Of a stretch of 64,000 bases of DNA, positions 43,649 through 54,600 are shown in pieces. Every line of letters begins with the position of its first letter. The first letter of the stretch is position 1. Made by a program: the position numbers and the translations under genes. The notes under the pieces are model-generated. The model was not told the origin of the DNA, did not search any database, and saw only the letters and a list, made by a program, of their open reading frames with translations. Origin of the DNA: Actinokineospora iranica (GTDB lineage: Bacteria > Actinomycetota > Actinomycetes > Mycobacteriales > Pseudonocardiaceae); assembly GCF_900101685.1 (NCBI RefSeq), contig NZ_FMZZ01000001.1:558001-622000 (forward strand), given 5' to 3'.

Positions 43649-45207
43649 CCAGCGGAGCCGCGAGGAGGAACACCGTGGACGTGGTGGTCGTCGGCGGCGG
43701 GCCCAACGGGCTGATGCTCGCCTGCGAACTCGCGCTGGGCGGCGTCCGGCCGGTCGTGCTGGAGCGGCGCGCCGAACCCAGCGACGAGCCCCGGTCGAAC
43801 GGCCTCGTCGGGCAGGTCGTCCGCGTGGTCGACCGGCGCGGGCTGCACGAGGCGCTCAGCGGCCGACCCGGCCCGCCGCGGCCCAACAACGGCTACTTCA
43901 TGTTCGCCGCGCTGCCCCTCGACCTCAGCATGGTCGCGGACAGCCCGGTCCACACCCTCCCGGTGCCCGAACTGACCACCGTGCGGGTCCTGGAACGACG
44001 CGCGAACGATCTCGGCGCCGACATCCGCCGCGGGCACGAGTTCACCGGTCTCGCCCAGGACGAGGACGGCGTCACCCTCACCGTCGACTCCCCCGCCGGA
44101 ACCTACGAGCTACGCGCCCGATACGTCGTCGGCGCCGACAGCGCGCACAGCCCCGTCCGCAAGGCGGTAGGCATCGGCTTCCCTGGGGTCACCCACGACC
44201 GGACCACCAGCCGCACCGCGCACGTCGCCCTGCCCGCGGACTGGATCGACCCGGCGACCGGCGCGCTGACCGTGCCCGGCCACGGCCCGATCCGGCCGTT
44301 CCTCCCCATCCGCACCGCGCACGGCGGTTTCTCCTACGCGCCGCTCCCCGGCCACCCGCCCCTGGTCACCACCGTCGAGTGGGACGCCCCGGAAACCGAC
44401 GGGCCGATGACGCTCGCCGAGATGCGGGCCAGCGTCAGCCGGGTGCTGCGCGCCGACGTCCCACTCGGCCCGCCGCCCGGTGCCTGCCCGCACGCGCTGC
44501 GCAGGATCAACGGCGGCAACACCCGGGTCGCCGACCGGTACCGGGACGGCCGGGTGTTCCTCGTCGGCGACGCCGCGCACGTCTTCGCCGCCGGCGGCAC
44601 CGGCCTCAACATCGGTATGCAGGACGCGGTCAACCTGGGGTGGAAGCTCGCGGCGGCGGTCAACGGCGGAGCCGACGTCCTCGACACCTACGAGGCCGAG
44701 CGCCGCCCGGCCGCCGACCGGGCCGTCACCTACGCGCGGGCCCAGGCGGCGCTGCTCGCCCCCGGCGACGACGTCACCGGCCTGCGCCTGCTGTTCGGCG
44801 AGCTACTGGCCCAGCCGGGCGTCACGCGGGCCATCGCCGACCTGGTCGCGGGCGCGGACGTCCGCTACCCGGTCGCCGAGGACGCGCACCCGCTCGCAGG
44901 CCTGCTCGCCCCCGACCTCGACCTGCGCACCCCGGACGGCGTGGTCCGCCTCGCCGACCTGGCCAGGAAGGCGCGGCCGCTGCTGATCGACCTCACCGGA
45001 ACCGGCGGCCTGCGCGCCGACGGCGTCGAGGTCGTCCGCGCCACCGTGGACAGCGACACCGTGGACGTCACCGAAGCCACCGACGTCACCGCGCTCCTGC
45101 TCCGCCCGGACTCCCATGTGGCGTGGGCGTCGAGCGACGCCCACCCCGACCAGGACGCGCTGCGCGCGGCCGCCCGCCACTGGTTCGGAGCCCCGGGCAG
45201 CGCATGA
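43645..45207 (+). CDS. FAD-dependent aromatic hydroxylase-type monooxygenase
   Basis: A 520-aa flavoprotein of the PheA/TfdB/Rox-like class. It has V-V-V-G-G-G-P-N-G-L-M-L-A near residue 14, V-V-G-A-D-S-A-H-S-P-V-R near 162 and the G-D-A-A-H-V-F-A-A-G-G-T-G-L-N-I-G-M-Q-D-A motif near 310. A thioredoxin-like C-terminal domain follows, as in polyketide hydroxylases and rifampicin monooxygenases. It hydroxylates aromatic or polyketide substrates with NADPH and O2. It is coupled to the TetR gene, so it may be an inducible detoxifier or a tailoring enzyme. The substrate is open. Confidence 0.9.
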   Translation: MTSGAARRNTVDVVVVGGGPNGLMLACELALGGVRPVVLERRAEPSDEPRSNGLVGQVVRVVDRRGLHEALSGRPGPPRPNNGYFMFAALPLDLSMVADSPVHTLPVPELTTVRVLERRANDLGADIRRGHEFTGLAQDEDGVTLTVDSPAGTYELRARYVVGADSAHSPVRKAVGIGFPGVTHDRTTSRTAHVALPADWIDPATGALTVPGHGPIRPFLPIRTAHGGFSYAPLPGHPPLVTTVEWDAPETDGPMTLAEMRASVSRVLRADVPLGPPPGACPHALRRINGGNTRVADRYRDGRVFLVGDAAHVFAAGGTGLNIGMQDAVNLGWKLAAAVNGGADVLDTYEAERRPAADRAVTYARAQAALLAPGDDVTGLRLLFGELLAQPGVTRAIADLVAGADVRYPVAEDAHPLAGLLAPDLDLRTPDGVVRLADLARKARPLLIDLTGTGGLRADGVEVVRATVDSDTVDVTEATDVTALLLRPDSHVAWASSDAHPDQDALRAAARHWFGAPGSA

Positions 45208-45255
45208 ACGGCGGCCTTCGCCGCAGCCCACCGCTCAACTTGGCCGCAGCACCTG

Positions 45256-45489
45256 TTGTCCCCCTCAACCGTCCCCGTCCTAGCCCCGGTCCTACTAGGC
45301 ATCCCGCCAACGCCCCAGGAAACCCTCACCCCCGCCGAGGCCCGCACCCGCCACGGCTTCCCCAAACCCACCGAAGCCCACCTGGACCTACGCGCCAAAC
45401 AACACCAACGCGTCTTCGGCGACCGCCAATCCCCCAGCGAAATCGGCCTGACCGAGTCCGAACCCATCCTGGGCCCACGCACCCGATAA
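45256..45489 (+). CDS. Possible small gene or gene remnant
   Basis: A 77-codon frame from TTG 45256. From about codon 22 it has clear coding codon use (E-A-R-T-R-H-G-F-P-K-P-T-E, then G-L-T-E-S-E-P-I-L-G-P-R). The first 20 codons are not convincing and no ribosome site is evident. It may be the tail of a lost gene. I do not recognise a family. It lies just before the palindromic element. Confidence 0.3.
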   Translation: MSPSTVPVLAPVLLGIPPTPQETLTPAEARTRHGFPKPTEAHLDLRAKQHQRVFGDRQSPSEIGLTESEPILGPRTR

Positions 45490-45537
45490 CCCCCGAATGC
45501 CTTAGAGCACCCGCCAGGCCGAACCTAGGCTCGCTCA

Positions 45538-45747
45538 GTGCTCGATTGGGTGGAGCAGAGCACCGGGCCTCCTGCCAACCGAGCCTGCCCCGCCAAGTGC
45601 TCGATTGGGTGGAGTGGTTCCTTGGGGCCCCTACGAAGGAAGATCCCGTCGCGGGGAAAGACGGGTGGGGACCCTTCGGCCCCACGACCACGGCGAGTTC
45701 AGGGATCTTCCTTCACCCCCAAAGAAACCACTCCACCCCATCGAGCC
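45538..45747. repeat. Palindromic element with duplicated left arm (MITE-like or structured RNA)
   Basis: An 18-nt unit GTGCTCGATTGGGTGGAG occurs at 45538-45555 and again at 45597-45614. The second copy begins a roughly 50-nt arm (45597-45647, ending GAAGGAAGATCCC). That arm is almost fully complementary to 45702-45747, which begins GGGATCTTCCTTC. The 54-nt loop contains its own stem GTGGGG/CCCCAC (45665-45670 and 45680-45685). The whole can fold into one long hairpin. It lies between convergent genes, so it could terminate transcription, but its size and arm duplication are unusual for a terminator. No transposase or clear target-site duplication is seen. Confidence 0.7.
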
Positions 45748-45799
45748 AACCCAACAGAGCCACGCCCCCGCAGCCACGAACCACAGAAGCCGTCACAGA

Positions 45800-47998
45800 T
45801 CAACGAGCCCCCAGCACAGGCACATCCCGAACCTCATCAAGAGACTCCGCAGCCACCGGCTCACGGAACAACCGGGCCAACGGCCGGGGAAGCCACCAGT
45901 TGTACCGCCCGAACAGCCGCAGCATCACCGGAACCAGGACCAACCGGACCACCGTCGCGTCAATCGCGACGGCCACCGCGAGGGCGAAGCCGATCTGGCG
46001 GATCTCGATGCGGTCGGCGGTGAGCAGGGCGGCGAAGACGGTCACCATGGCGCTCGCGGCCAGGGTGATGGGCAGGGCCGTCTGCCGCATACCCTCGGCC
46101 ACCGCGGTCCGGTTGTCGCCGTGTTCGCGGTGGTGCTCCTGGATGCGGCGCATGAGGAACATCTCGTAGTCCATGGAGATCGCGAACAGGGTCACGAAGG
46201 TGACCACGGGCAGGTAGAAGTTGAGCACTCCGGTCGAGTCGACTTCGTAGACCTGGGTCAGCAGGCCGAAGGTGGCCGCGGCGGACAGGAAGTTCATCAT
46301 GATGGCTTTGAGCGGGATCACCAGGCTGCGGAAGCAGAGGAACAGGAAGAGCGCCGAGATGACCAGCACGAAGCCGATGATCCACCACGTTTTCCCGGTG
46401 ACCTCGGTGATGAGGTCGGCCACGGTGGCCGCTGGGCCGGTGACGCCCACCGGCTGATCGGGCGGCACATGGGCGGGTGCCACGGTTCGCAGCCAGGAGA
46501 CGAACGCGGCCGTGTCCGGTGAGTCGACGGGGAGGGTCGGCACCACGTTGACCAAGGTGGCGTCCTCGCCGTTGTCCAGGACCAGGACGTCGACGACGCG
46601 GGGGTCGGCGAGCAGGGCGGCGGTGAGCGGCGCGGTGTCCGGGGCGGGGGTGCCAGTGGGCCGCGGCAGCATGATCTGCGACGCCGCGGTGAGTCCGGGC
46701 AGTGAGTCTTCTTCGATGTGCAGGAAACCCTGCCCCGAGTCGGTCGCGGCCATCGCCGGGCGGTCGAGGTCCAGTCCCAGCCGGAAGTCCAGCGCGGGCG
46801 CCGCGGCCAGCGCCAGCGCCGCGGTCGCGGCGGTGAGGTAGCGCCACGGGTGCCGCATCAGGTGCTGCGCCCAGCGCGTCCACCGCGCTCCCGCGCCTGT
46901 CGGGTTTTTCCGCCGCCACGGCAGTGTTCCCAGGTCCAGCCAGCGGCCCGCCAACCCGAGCAACGCGGGCATCAAGGTCAGCGCCGCGGCCACCGTGACC
47001 GCGGCGACGATGATGACGCCGATGAAGCAGTCGCGGAAGATGTCCGAGCTGACGAACAGCAGGCTGCACGAGCACAGGGCGATCGCCAGGCTGGAGATGC
47101 ACGCGGTGACCCCGGCGGTGGCCGTCGCGGTGCCGATGGCCACGTCGTGGGTCCGGCGGGCTCTGATCTCCTGCCGGTAGCGCAGCAGCATGAGAATGGC
47201 GTAGTCCAGGCCAAGCGCCCAGCCCGTCATCACGGCGAGGGTGAGGACCAGGGTGTTGGTGGGCGCAGCGAACGACACGAGCGAGAGCAGGCCTACGCCG
47301 ACCGCGACGACCATGCCGCCGAACACCAGGGGCAGCGCCGTCGCGCCGACCGCGCCCAGGCCAAGCAGCAGGATCACCGCGACGATCGGGAGCGCGACGC
47401 TTTCCGCCCGGCGCAGGTCGGCCATGTCGGTGTCGCGCAGGTCCACGAAGATCGATGACACGCCGACCAGCGACGCGTGGACCCTCCCCTGGGACGCCTC
47501 CGCCGTGGCTTGCCGCAGCGCCGCTTGCTGCGCGGGCACCGCCGCCGCGCGCGCGTTGTCGTCACCGGTGAGGCCTGCCAACGCGTATGCGGTGCGCGGG
47601 TCGAGGTGCCCTCGGGTCATCGGAGGGTCGGTCTGGACGGCGCTGACCCCGGGCTGCGTGCGGAGCATGGCCGAGCCCGCCGACACCGCGAGCTGGAAAA
47701 CGGGGTCCTGGGCCGTGATTTCCTCCGAATGGAAAACCACGATCATCTGCTCGTCGCCCAGTTCCGGGAAGGTCCGGGAGAGCACCTGGCCGGTCGCCGC
47801 CGAATCCGAGTCGGCGACCCGCAGCGGCAGCGTGCCCAGGGCGCCGAACAGGTGGGGCAGCAGAGTCAGCGACAGCAGCACCGCGGCGGCCCACAGGCCG
47901 ACGACCAGTTTCGGGCGGCGGGCAGACCCGGTCCCGAGCGCGCGCACCATGGCGTGGACACCGCCCGGGAACCGGGGACCGCCTTTTACCATTCGCAC
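45800..47998 (-). CDS. MmpL-type RND transporter
   Basis: This 732-aa protein has the MMPL layout: a first helix near residue 33, an extracytoplasmic loop, a block of five or six helices, a second loop and a final helix block. The proton-relay-type segments G-L-D-Y-A-I-L-M-L-L-R-Y and S-M-D-Y-E-M-F-L-M-R-R are present in the two halves. MmpL proteins export lipids, often products of PKS genes encoded beside them. It is the last gene of the SDR-PKS-secreted protein-MmpL operon, 14 nt after the preceding stop. It is likely the exporter of the PKS-derived product. A GTG at 47998 or an ATG at 47992 could be the start. Confidence 0.92.
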   Translation of the reverse strand: MRMVKGGPRFPGGVHAMVRALGTGSARRPKLVVGLWAAAVLLSLTLLPHLFGALGTLPLRVADSDSAATGQVLSRTFPELGDEQMIVVFHSEEITAQDPVFQLAVSAGSAMLRTQPGVSAVQTDPPMTRGHLDPRTAYALAGLTGDDNARAAAVPAQQAALRQATAEASQGRVHASLVGVSSIFVDLRDTDMADLRRAESVALPIVAVILLLGLGAVGATALPLVFGGMVVAVGVGLLSLVSFAAPTNTLVLTLAVMTGWALGLDYAILMLLRYRQEIRARRTHDVAIGTATATAGVTACISSLAIALCSCSLLFVSSDIFRDCFIGVIIVAAVTVAAALTLMPALLGLAGRWLDLGTLPWRRKNPTGAGARWTRWAQHLMRHPWRYLTAATAALALAAAPALDFRLGLDLDRPAMAATDSGQGFLHIEEDSLPGLTAASQIMLPRPTGTPAPDTAPLTAALLADPRVVDVLVLDNGEDATLVNVVPTLPVDSPDTAAFVSWLRTVAPAHVPPDQPVGVTGPAATVADLITEVTGKTWWIIGFVLVISALFLFLCFRSLVIPLKAIMMNFLSAAATFGLLTQVYEVDSTGVLNFYLPVVTFVTLFAISMDYEMFLMRRIQEHHREHGDNRTAVAEGMRQTALPITLAASAMVTVFAALLTADRIEIRQIGFALAVAVAIDATVVRLVLVPVMLRLFGRYNWWLPRPLARLFREPVAAESLDEVRDVPVLGAR

Positions 47999-48012
47999 AG
48001 ATCAGACCACCC

Positions 48013-48645
48013 TCAGGACGCCGAGGCCCCGAAAACCGCGGTCACGGTTCCCGTTCCTTCGCTGATCCCGAAAAGCGGGCACAGACCGGTGTTGGGCGCG
48101 TTTCCGCTGACCCGGGCGAACTCGCCGGGAAAGACCGCGCTGTCCTCGGTCGCCTGGCCGTTCGCCTCGGCGAAAACGTACCGGGCGGCCTGGTTGTCGT
48201 TGTCCACCGACTGCTCGCCGATGTTCTCGATCACGGTCGTGCCCACGACCTGGCCGTGCTGCTGGGTTTTCGCGTACCAGGTGATGCGCACCTGACCGGA
48301 GTCGACGCGCTGTTGGACGCAGCTTGCCCGCCCGGAACCGGTGAACTCCACCTTGGCCGACCGCAGGCCGTCCGCGGAATGGTCGGGCGAATAGCAGTTG
48401 TCCAGCGTCCCGACGCCCGAGCCCCTGACCTGCGTGGGCATCGAGGTGACCGCGGGGCTGAACTGGGCTTGCACGGTTCCGCTGCACACCAGCCTCGGCT
48501 TCGTCGCCTCGGCGGCGGCCTGCGCCCGGTCGGGAAACCCGATCACGGTGGCGGCCCCGGCCAGCACGGCTCCCGCGGCCAACGCGGCGGCCAGCAGGGC
48601 TGTTCTGACCCTGAGGCCGCCCGGTTGGTCATCGGCTTGGTTCAT
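48013..48645 (-). CDS. Small secreted or anchored protein between PKS and MmpL
   Basis: A 210-aa protein with an N-terminal hydrophobic segment (about 15-36) ending near A-Q-A, consistent with a signal peptide or anchor. The extracytoplasmic beta-rich domain contains four Cys residues, in V-C-S-G, D-N-C-Y, A-S-C-V and G-L-C-P, likely two disulfides. I do not recognise a family. The ATG at 48645 has a strong AGGAGG site. Its place between a PKS and an MmpL gene recalls MmpS accessory proteins, which also have one anchor and a small extracytoplasmic domain, but sequence similarity is not evident. Confidence 0.82.
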   Translation of the reverse strand: MNQADDQPGGLRVRTALLAAALAAGAVLAGAATVIGFPDRAQAAAEATKPRLVCSGTVQAQFSPAVTSMPTQVRGSGVGTLDNCYSPDHSADGLRSAKVEFTGSGRASCVQQRVDSGQVRITWYAKTQQHGQVVGTTVIENIGEQSVDNDNQAARYVFAEANGQATEDSAVFPGEFARVSGNAPNTGLCPLFGISEGTGTVTAVFGASAS

Positions 48646-48696
48646 CACTACCTCCTGAAAAATGTGGGATTGGTCCAGGTGACGACTGGGCGGAGT

Positions 48697-51600
48697 TCAT
48701 CCCTCCGCCGACACGGTCGCCGCGGGCTTTCGCGGTTCGACTTCCGCGTTCCGGGCAATCGCGAGTGGACCTGGCTGTGAAACGACAGTGATCTCAGAGA
48801 CAGCAGAGATATCGGTGCTGTCACTGGATTCTCCGGTCTTGGCACCCCCTTCCACCGGGGCGGCGAGGCCGTTGCCGAGACGGCGAACGATCAGCCTGCT
48901 CAGGCTGCTGATGTTGCCGCCGCCGATGAGGTCCATCGGGGAGAGCTGGTTGCCGAAGTGCGCGCGGAACTTTCCCAGCAATTCCGCGGCCATCAGCGAG
49001 TCGATGCCCAACTGGTCGAGCCTGCGTTCCCGGTCGACGCGCTCGGCGGGGATCTGCAACACCATGGAGACGAGGGCGATGATCGCGTTCTCGATCAGTT
49101 CGGCCGCCTCCTCCGCGCTGCCCACGCCGGACAGGGCGCGGCGGAACTCCTCGATCCGCTCGTCGTTCTCGGTGACGGCGCCGAAGTTGAAATACCGGAA
49201 CCGCGGCGAGGTCTCCAGGCAGGGAATCAGCCGCGCGACGCGGTTCCATTCGGCGCGCACCGCCATCGGCGCGGCGTCCCGGTCCTCGGCCAATGCGTCC
49301 AGGGCCGCGTGGGCGTCGGCGGGGCTGATGGCCAGGAACCCCAACTGGTCGAGGAAACGGCTCAGCTCCGCGTCGCGGGACACCGAGCCGACCTCGCCGA
49401 TGGCGCCCCAGGCCACGGCGGAGCCGCGAAGGCCGTGGGAACGGCGGCGCCGGGCCAGCGCGGACAGGAACACGTTGCCCGCGACATAGTTGGCCTGCCG
49501 GAGGTTGCCGACTTCGGCCGCGACCGACGAGAAGGACAGGAACAGGTCCAACTCGCGGTCGCGGGTGAGAGCGTCGAGAACCCACCCCGCGGTGAGCTTC
49601 GGCGCCAACGCCGCCGCGAAACGGCTGGAGTCCAGTTCGCACAGCAAGTCGTCGTCGAGGACCATGGCCGCGTGCAGCACGCCGCGCACCGGATGGCCAC
49701 TGCTGTCCAAAGTGGACAACAGGTCGGCGACCGCGGCCGGGTCGGTGGCGTCGACCGCGTGGGCCTGGGCGGCCACGCCGCGGGCGGCGAGCCGGGCGAT
49801 GGTCTCCTCGGCCTCCGGTGCCCGCGCGCCGCGGCGGCTGACCAGGGCGATCTTCCTGGCTCCCCGCTCGGCCAGCCACTCGGCCGCGGCCGCGCCGAAC
49901 CCGCCCGTTCCGCCGGTGACCACATAGGTGCCCTCGGCCGACAGGCGCGGTGGCCGCGGCGGGCATTCGACGGTGACCGGATGGGCGAAATCGATGACGA
50001 TCTTGCCGATGTGCCGGGAATGGCGCATCAGCTGGTAGGCCTCGGCGATCCGGTTCGCGGGGAAGACGCGCCGCGGCAGCGGATGGTAGACGTCGTCATC
50101 GATCCGCTGAACGATCTGGTCGAGCGTGTTGGATGCCAACTCCGTGTGGGTCAGCAGCGCCTGGTCGAGGTCGACGCCGACGAACATGACGTTGTTGCGC
50201 AGCGGGCGCATCTGCAGCCGCTTGTTCTCGTAGAGGTCGCGTTTGCCCAGTTCGATGAACCGGCCGTAGGGACGCACCAGGTCGAGGCTGCGCCGCAGGT
50301 ACTCGCCAGCGAGGGAGTTGAGCACCACGTCGACCCCGGCCCCGTCGGTGATGTCCAGGACCTGGTGGACGAACTCCAGGCTGCGGGAGTCCAGCACGTG
50401 CTCGACGCCGATCAGCCGCAGGTAGTCCCGTTTCTCCTCGCTGCCCGCGGTGGCGATGATCCGCGCCCCGACGTGCCGGGCGTGCTGGATGGCGGCCAGC
50501 CCGACGCCCCCGGCCGCGCCGTGGATGAGCACCGTCTCCCCCGCGCTGAGCCGGGCGATCGTGCCGAGGCTGTGGTGGACGGTGGCGAACGCGACCGGCA
50601 AGGTGGCTGCCTCGGTGAAGCCCAGGTGCGGCGGAATGCGTTTCACCAGGGCCGCCTTGGTGACCGGGTGCGAGGCGAACGCGGCGGGCGCGATGGCCAG
50701 CACCCGCTCGCCGGGGACGACCTCCGTCACCGCACTGCCCACCTCGACCACGACGCCCGCGCACTCGATGCCCAGCGACCCGCCCGCGATCGACCCGGTG
50801 TACCCGGCTTCCAGCGCGTCCACGGGCACGATCCCCAGCGCCCACAGCACGTCGCGGTAGTTCAGGGCGGCGGCGCGGACCTCGACACGCACCTCGTCCG
50901 GCCCGAGATCGGGGTGGACCGTCGCGGCGAACCCGACGTCGAACCCCATGCCGTGGTCGCGCACCACCATCCGGTACGGCACATCGTCCCCGGGGGCCAC
51001 CACCCGGGTGGGCGGCGCGGTGGGCACGAACCGGGGCACGAACCGCCCGCCTTCGCCCAGCACGATCTCGTCTTCTGTTTCGCCGTCTTGGCCGTGCGGG
51101 GCCAGCAGCTCCCCGGCGAGCCGGTGGGCGTCGGCGGCCGGGTCCGCGGAGCGATGCAGCGAGATCCGGGTGTTTCCGACGTCGGGCAGCTCGTTCGCGA
51201 GGGTGCGGGCCACGCCCCACGCGGCGGCGTGCAGCGGCGCGTGCGGCCGCTCCGGGTGCGGCAGCGCCCCACTGGGATGGGTCACCAGGTACAGGTGCGC
51301 GTCGCGGCCCTCGGGCAGGTCGGCGCAGCGTCGGCTCACGGCCTTGAGCGTCATGGCCCTGCGGACGGTCGCCTCGGTCGCGGCAGGCGCGTCCTCGGCG
51401 CTGTCGGCGTCGAGGATGACGACGTAACACACCGTCTTCCTTGTCTCCGGCAGCAGCGGCGTCCAGTCCTCCGGGTCGTCAGGCGCCCGCTGCACGATGA
51501 CGGGCGACCCCGTCGCGCCGAGCTTGGCCGCGAGCGCCTGGGCGAGGTCCGCCTCGCCGGGGCCCTCGGTGAGAATCAGCCAGCCGAGGTCGGGCGCCTC

Positions 51601-54600
51601 AGGCAGGTCGGGCACGGGCGACGGACCGGGCGGGCGCTGGGCGAGCAGCACCGACATGTCGTCGGGGTGGGAGTGCTGCACGGCGCCGAGCCGGATCACG
51701 TCGGCGAACCCGGCGTCGGCGATCACCGCGGGCCACCGGTCGTGCGGAAGGAAAGCCGTGTCGGGCCGCAGGTCGGTGTCGGTGAACTGCCACGCGCTCG
51801 GCAGCAGGCCGAAGACCGGCAGGAGGAAGTCCGGGCGGTGCGTTTCGGCCGCCAGGAGATACCCGCCCGGCGCGAGCAGCGACCGGATCTGCCCGAGGGC
51901 TTCGCGCAGGTCGCTGGTGGCGTGCAGCACGTTGCTCGCGATGACCAGGTCGAACGCGCCTGCGCCGAACCCCTGCTCATCGAGGTCGCGGTTCAATTCC
52001 AGGGCGCGGTAGTCGATGAAGTCGTAGGCGGCGAACCGGTGCTGCGCGCGGGGGAAGAACACCGGCGAGATGTCGGTGAACACGTAGTGGGTCCGGTCCG
52101 GCGGCAGCACCGGCAGCACCGCGGCTGTCGTCCCGCCGGTGCCCGCGCCCAGTTCCAGCACCCGCAGCACCCGGTCCGGCGGCGCGGCGCTCACCAGGTG
52201 GCGGACCAGGATCGCGGCCCGGTGGTTCACATCGGACATCGGGGGGAAATCGGAGTAGTAGTGCTCCAGGGTGTCGATGCCGGTGCCGGAGAACAGCATC
52301 TCCAGCGAATCGCGTTTCCCGGTGAGCACGTCGGCCAGGTGCGACCCGCTGCGGCCACGCAGGGTCAGGTCGGCGAGCATACCCCCTTGCTCGACGTGCC
52401 GGGCGCGGAACAGGGCCAGGGGGTCTGGCCGCTCGATGACCACCCACCTCGGGTCCTGCGCCTCCCCCGGGAGCCGCCGCAGCAGGCCGTGGTCCTCCGC
52501 GAACCCGGCCAGGAAGGCCACCAAGCGGGCGTGCTCTGCCGACACCCCGTTCTCGGTCAGCGTCCGCACGCTGACGACCGTCTCCTCCCCGAGAATCCGA
52601 ACAAACGCCGCCACGGCGAAAAGCGCGCTGACCCGACAACCGAGTTCGCCCAGACCCACGTGGTCTCCCGGCTCGGGGTCCGAGCCGATCAACGCGGTCA
52701 GCTCCGGACCCGCCGCGCGGACGAGTTCGCTGGGCGTGCCCGGCAACGGCGCGGGGGCGGTGTCGTCCGCCCTCGACGCGGCGCGCAGGGTTGTGCTGAC
52801 GTGCTCGACCGACACCGCGCTGTCGACCGGGAACCGCCGCAGCCTGCACTCGCGCAGTTCCGCGGCGACCGCGCCGTCCTGGTCGAGGACGTCGACGTCG
52901 AAGACGGCCTCCACCTCGCCCAGGCTGCGCAGTCGGGCGTGGGCGAACCCCTCCGCGGTCGGCGCGGCCCAGACCCGGGCCTGTCCGACGCCGATCGGGA
53001 TGAACGCCTGCCCGTGCGCGGCCTCGCGCAGCAGCGGCAGCACCGCCTGCAGCGCGCCGTCGAGGATGGCCGGGTGCGCCTCGAACCCGTCGACCGGGCC
53101 GGGATAGGTGTAGGCGGACAGCACCTCGCCGGTCGCCGGGTCGTAGGGAAGGTCATCGACGACCCGGAAAGCGGGCCCGTAGTTCAGTCCGGCGCGGGCG
53201 GCGTAGTCGTAGTGCTCCGCGACGGGCAGCCGGTGGCCGAGCCGGTCGCGCACGGCCTGCAGGTCTACCGGCGCGGGCGCGGGCCCGCCCCGGTGCCGCA
53301 CCCGGCCGCGGGCGTGGACCCGCCACTGCCCGTCGCCCACCGGTTTGCTGGCCACCCGCACGACGCCGTCCTCGTCGGACACCGAGGTCTGCACCCTTGG
53401 CAGCGGCTCGTCTTCCTCGCCGGGCAGCACGAACGCGGACGTGATCTGCAGGTCCGCGACCTCGACCGAGGCGCCCAGCGCGCGGCGGCCCGCGGCCAGC
53501 GCCATCTCCACGTACGCGGTGGCGGGCACCACCACGGCCTCGCCGATGCGGTGGTCGGTCAGCCACGCGCTCGGGGTCGACCCGATCTCGCCCTCCCAGG
53601 TGGGCTCGGCCACCGACGCGCGGCGGCCGAGCAGCGGGTGCTCGGCGCTGCCGCCGGGCCACCAGGCGGGGTCGCCGTGCCAGTGCCGTTCCCGCTGCCA
53701 CGGGTACGCGGGCAGGTCGACCACCCGGCCGAGCCGGGGGAAGTGCTCGGCCACGACCGCCCGGGGAGACGCGGCGAGCACCGCGGCGCTGACGGTCGCG
53801 CCCACGCTCGCCGCGTCGCCCTGCCGGGTCATGGCCGCGATCGGGACCACCGAGTGCCCCTCGGCTGTGGCCACTCGGCGCAGGTAGCTGCCGAGCACCG
53901 GGTGCGGGCTGATCTCGACCACGACGTCGAAGCGCTCCTCGGCCAGGGCTGTGGCGCCCGCGCCGAACAGGACGGGCAGCCGCGTGTTGCGCCACCAGTA
54001 GTCGCCGTCGAGTTCAGTGCCGTGGACCCGCTGCCCGGTCACGGTCGAGATCATCGGGATGCGGGTCGCGGTCGGCCGCAGCCCGGCCAGCGCCGCCCGC
54101 AGCGGCTGCTCGGCGGCGTCCATCTGCCAACTGTGGAAGGCGTAATCGATGTCCAGCCGCCGGACGAAGACCTCGTCTGCGGCGAGGTCGCGTTCGAGGT
54201 CGGCCAGGGCGGCGGTGTCCCCGGAGACGGTGACGTCGCGGTCGCCGTTGATCGCGGCGATCTCCAGCAGGCCCCCGTACCTGGCCAGGACGGCCCGCGC
54301 GTCGGCGGGCGGCAGGCCGACCGCGGCCATCGCGCCCTGGCCCGCCGCGGTGGCCGCCTGGGCGCGGCTGCGACCGAGGAGGACCTGGGCCGCGTCGGCG
54401 AGGTCCAGCGCGCCCGCCGCCCACGCCGCGGCGACCTCCCCGACGCTGTAGCCGATCACCGCGGCGGGGACCACGCCCTCGGCCGCGAGCACCCGCACCA
54501 GCCCGGCCTGGAGGACGAAGAGCATCGGCTGGGCGAACTCGGTGAGCGTCGCCCGCCTGGTGCCCTCGGCCGCGCCCAGTTCGGCGAGCACCGACCAGCC

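Noticed and set aside
45326-45691. A 121-codon minus-strand frame across the palindromic element
   Set aside because: No family signature, and the opposite strand has better codon use; the DNA palindrome explains the sequence.
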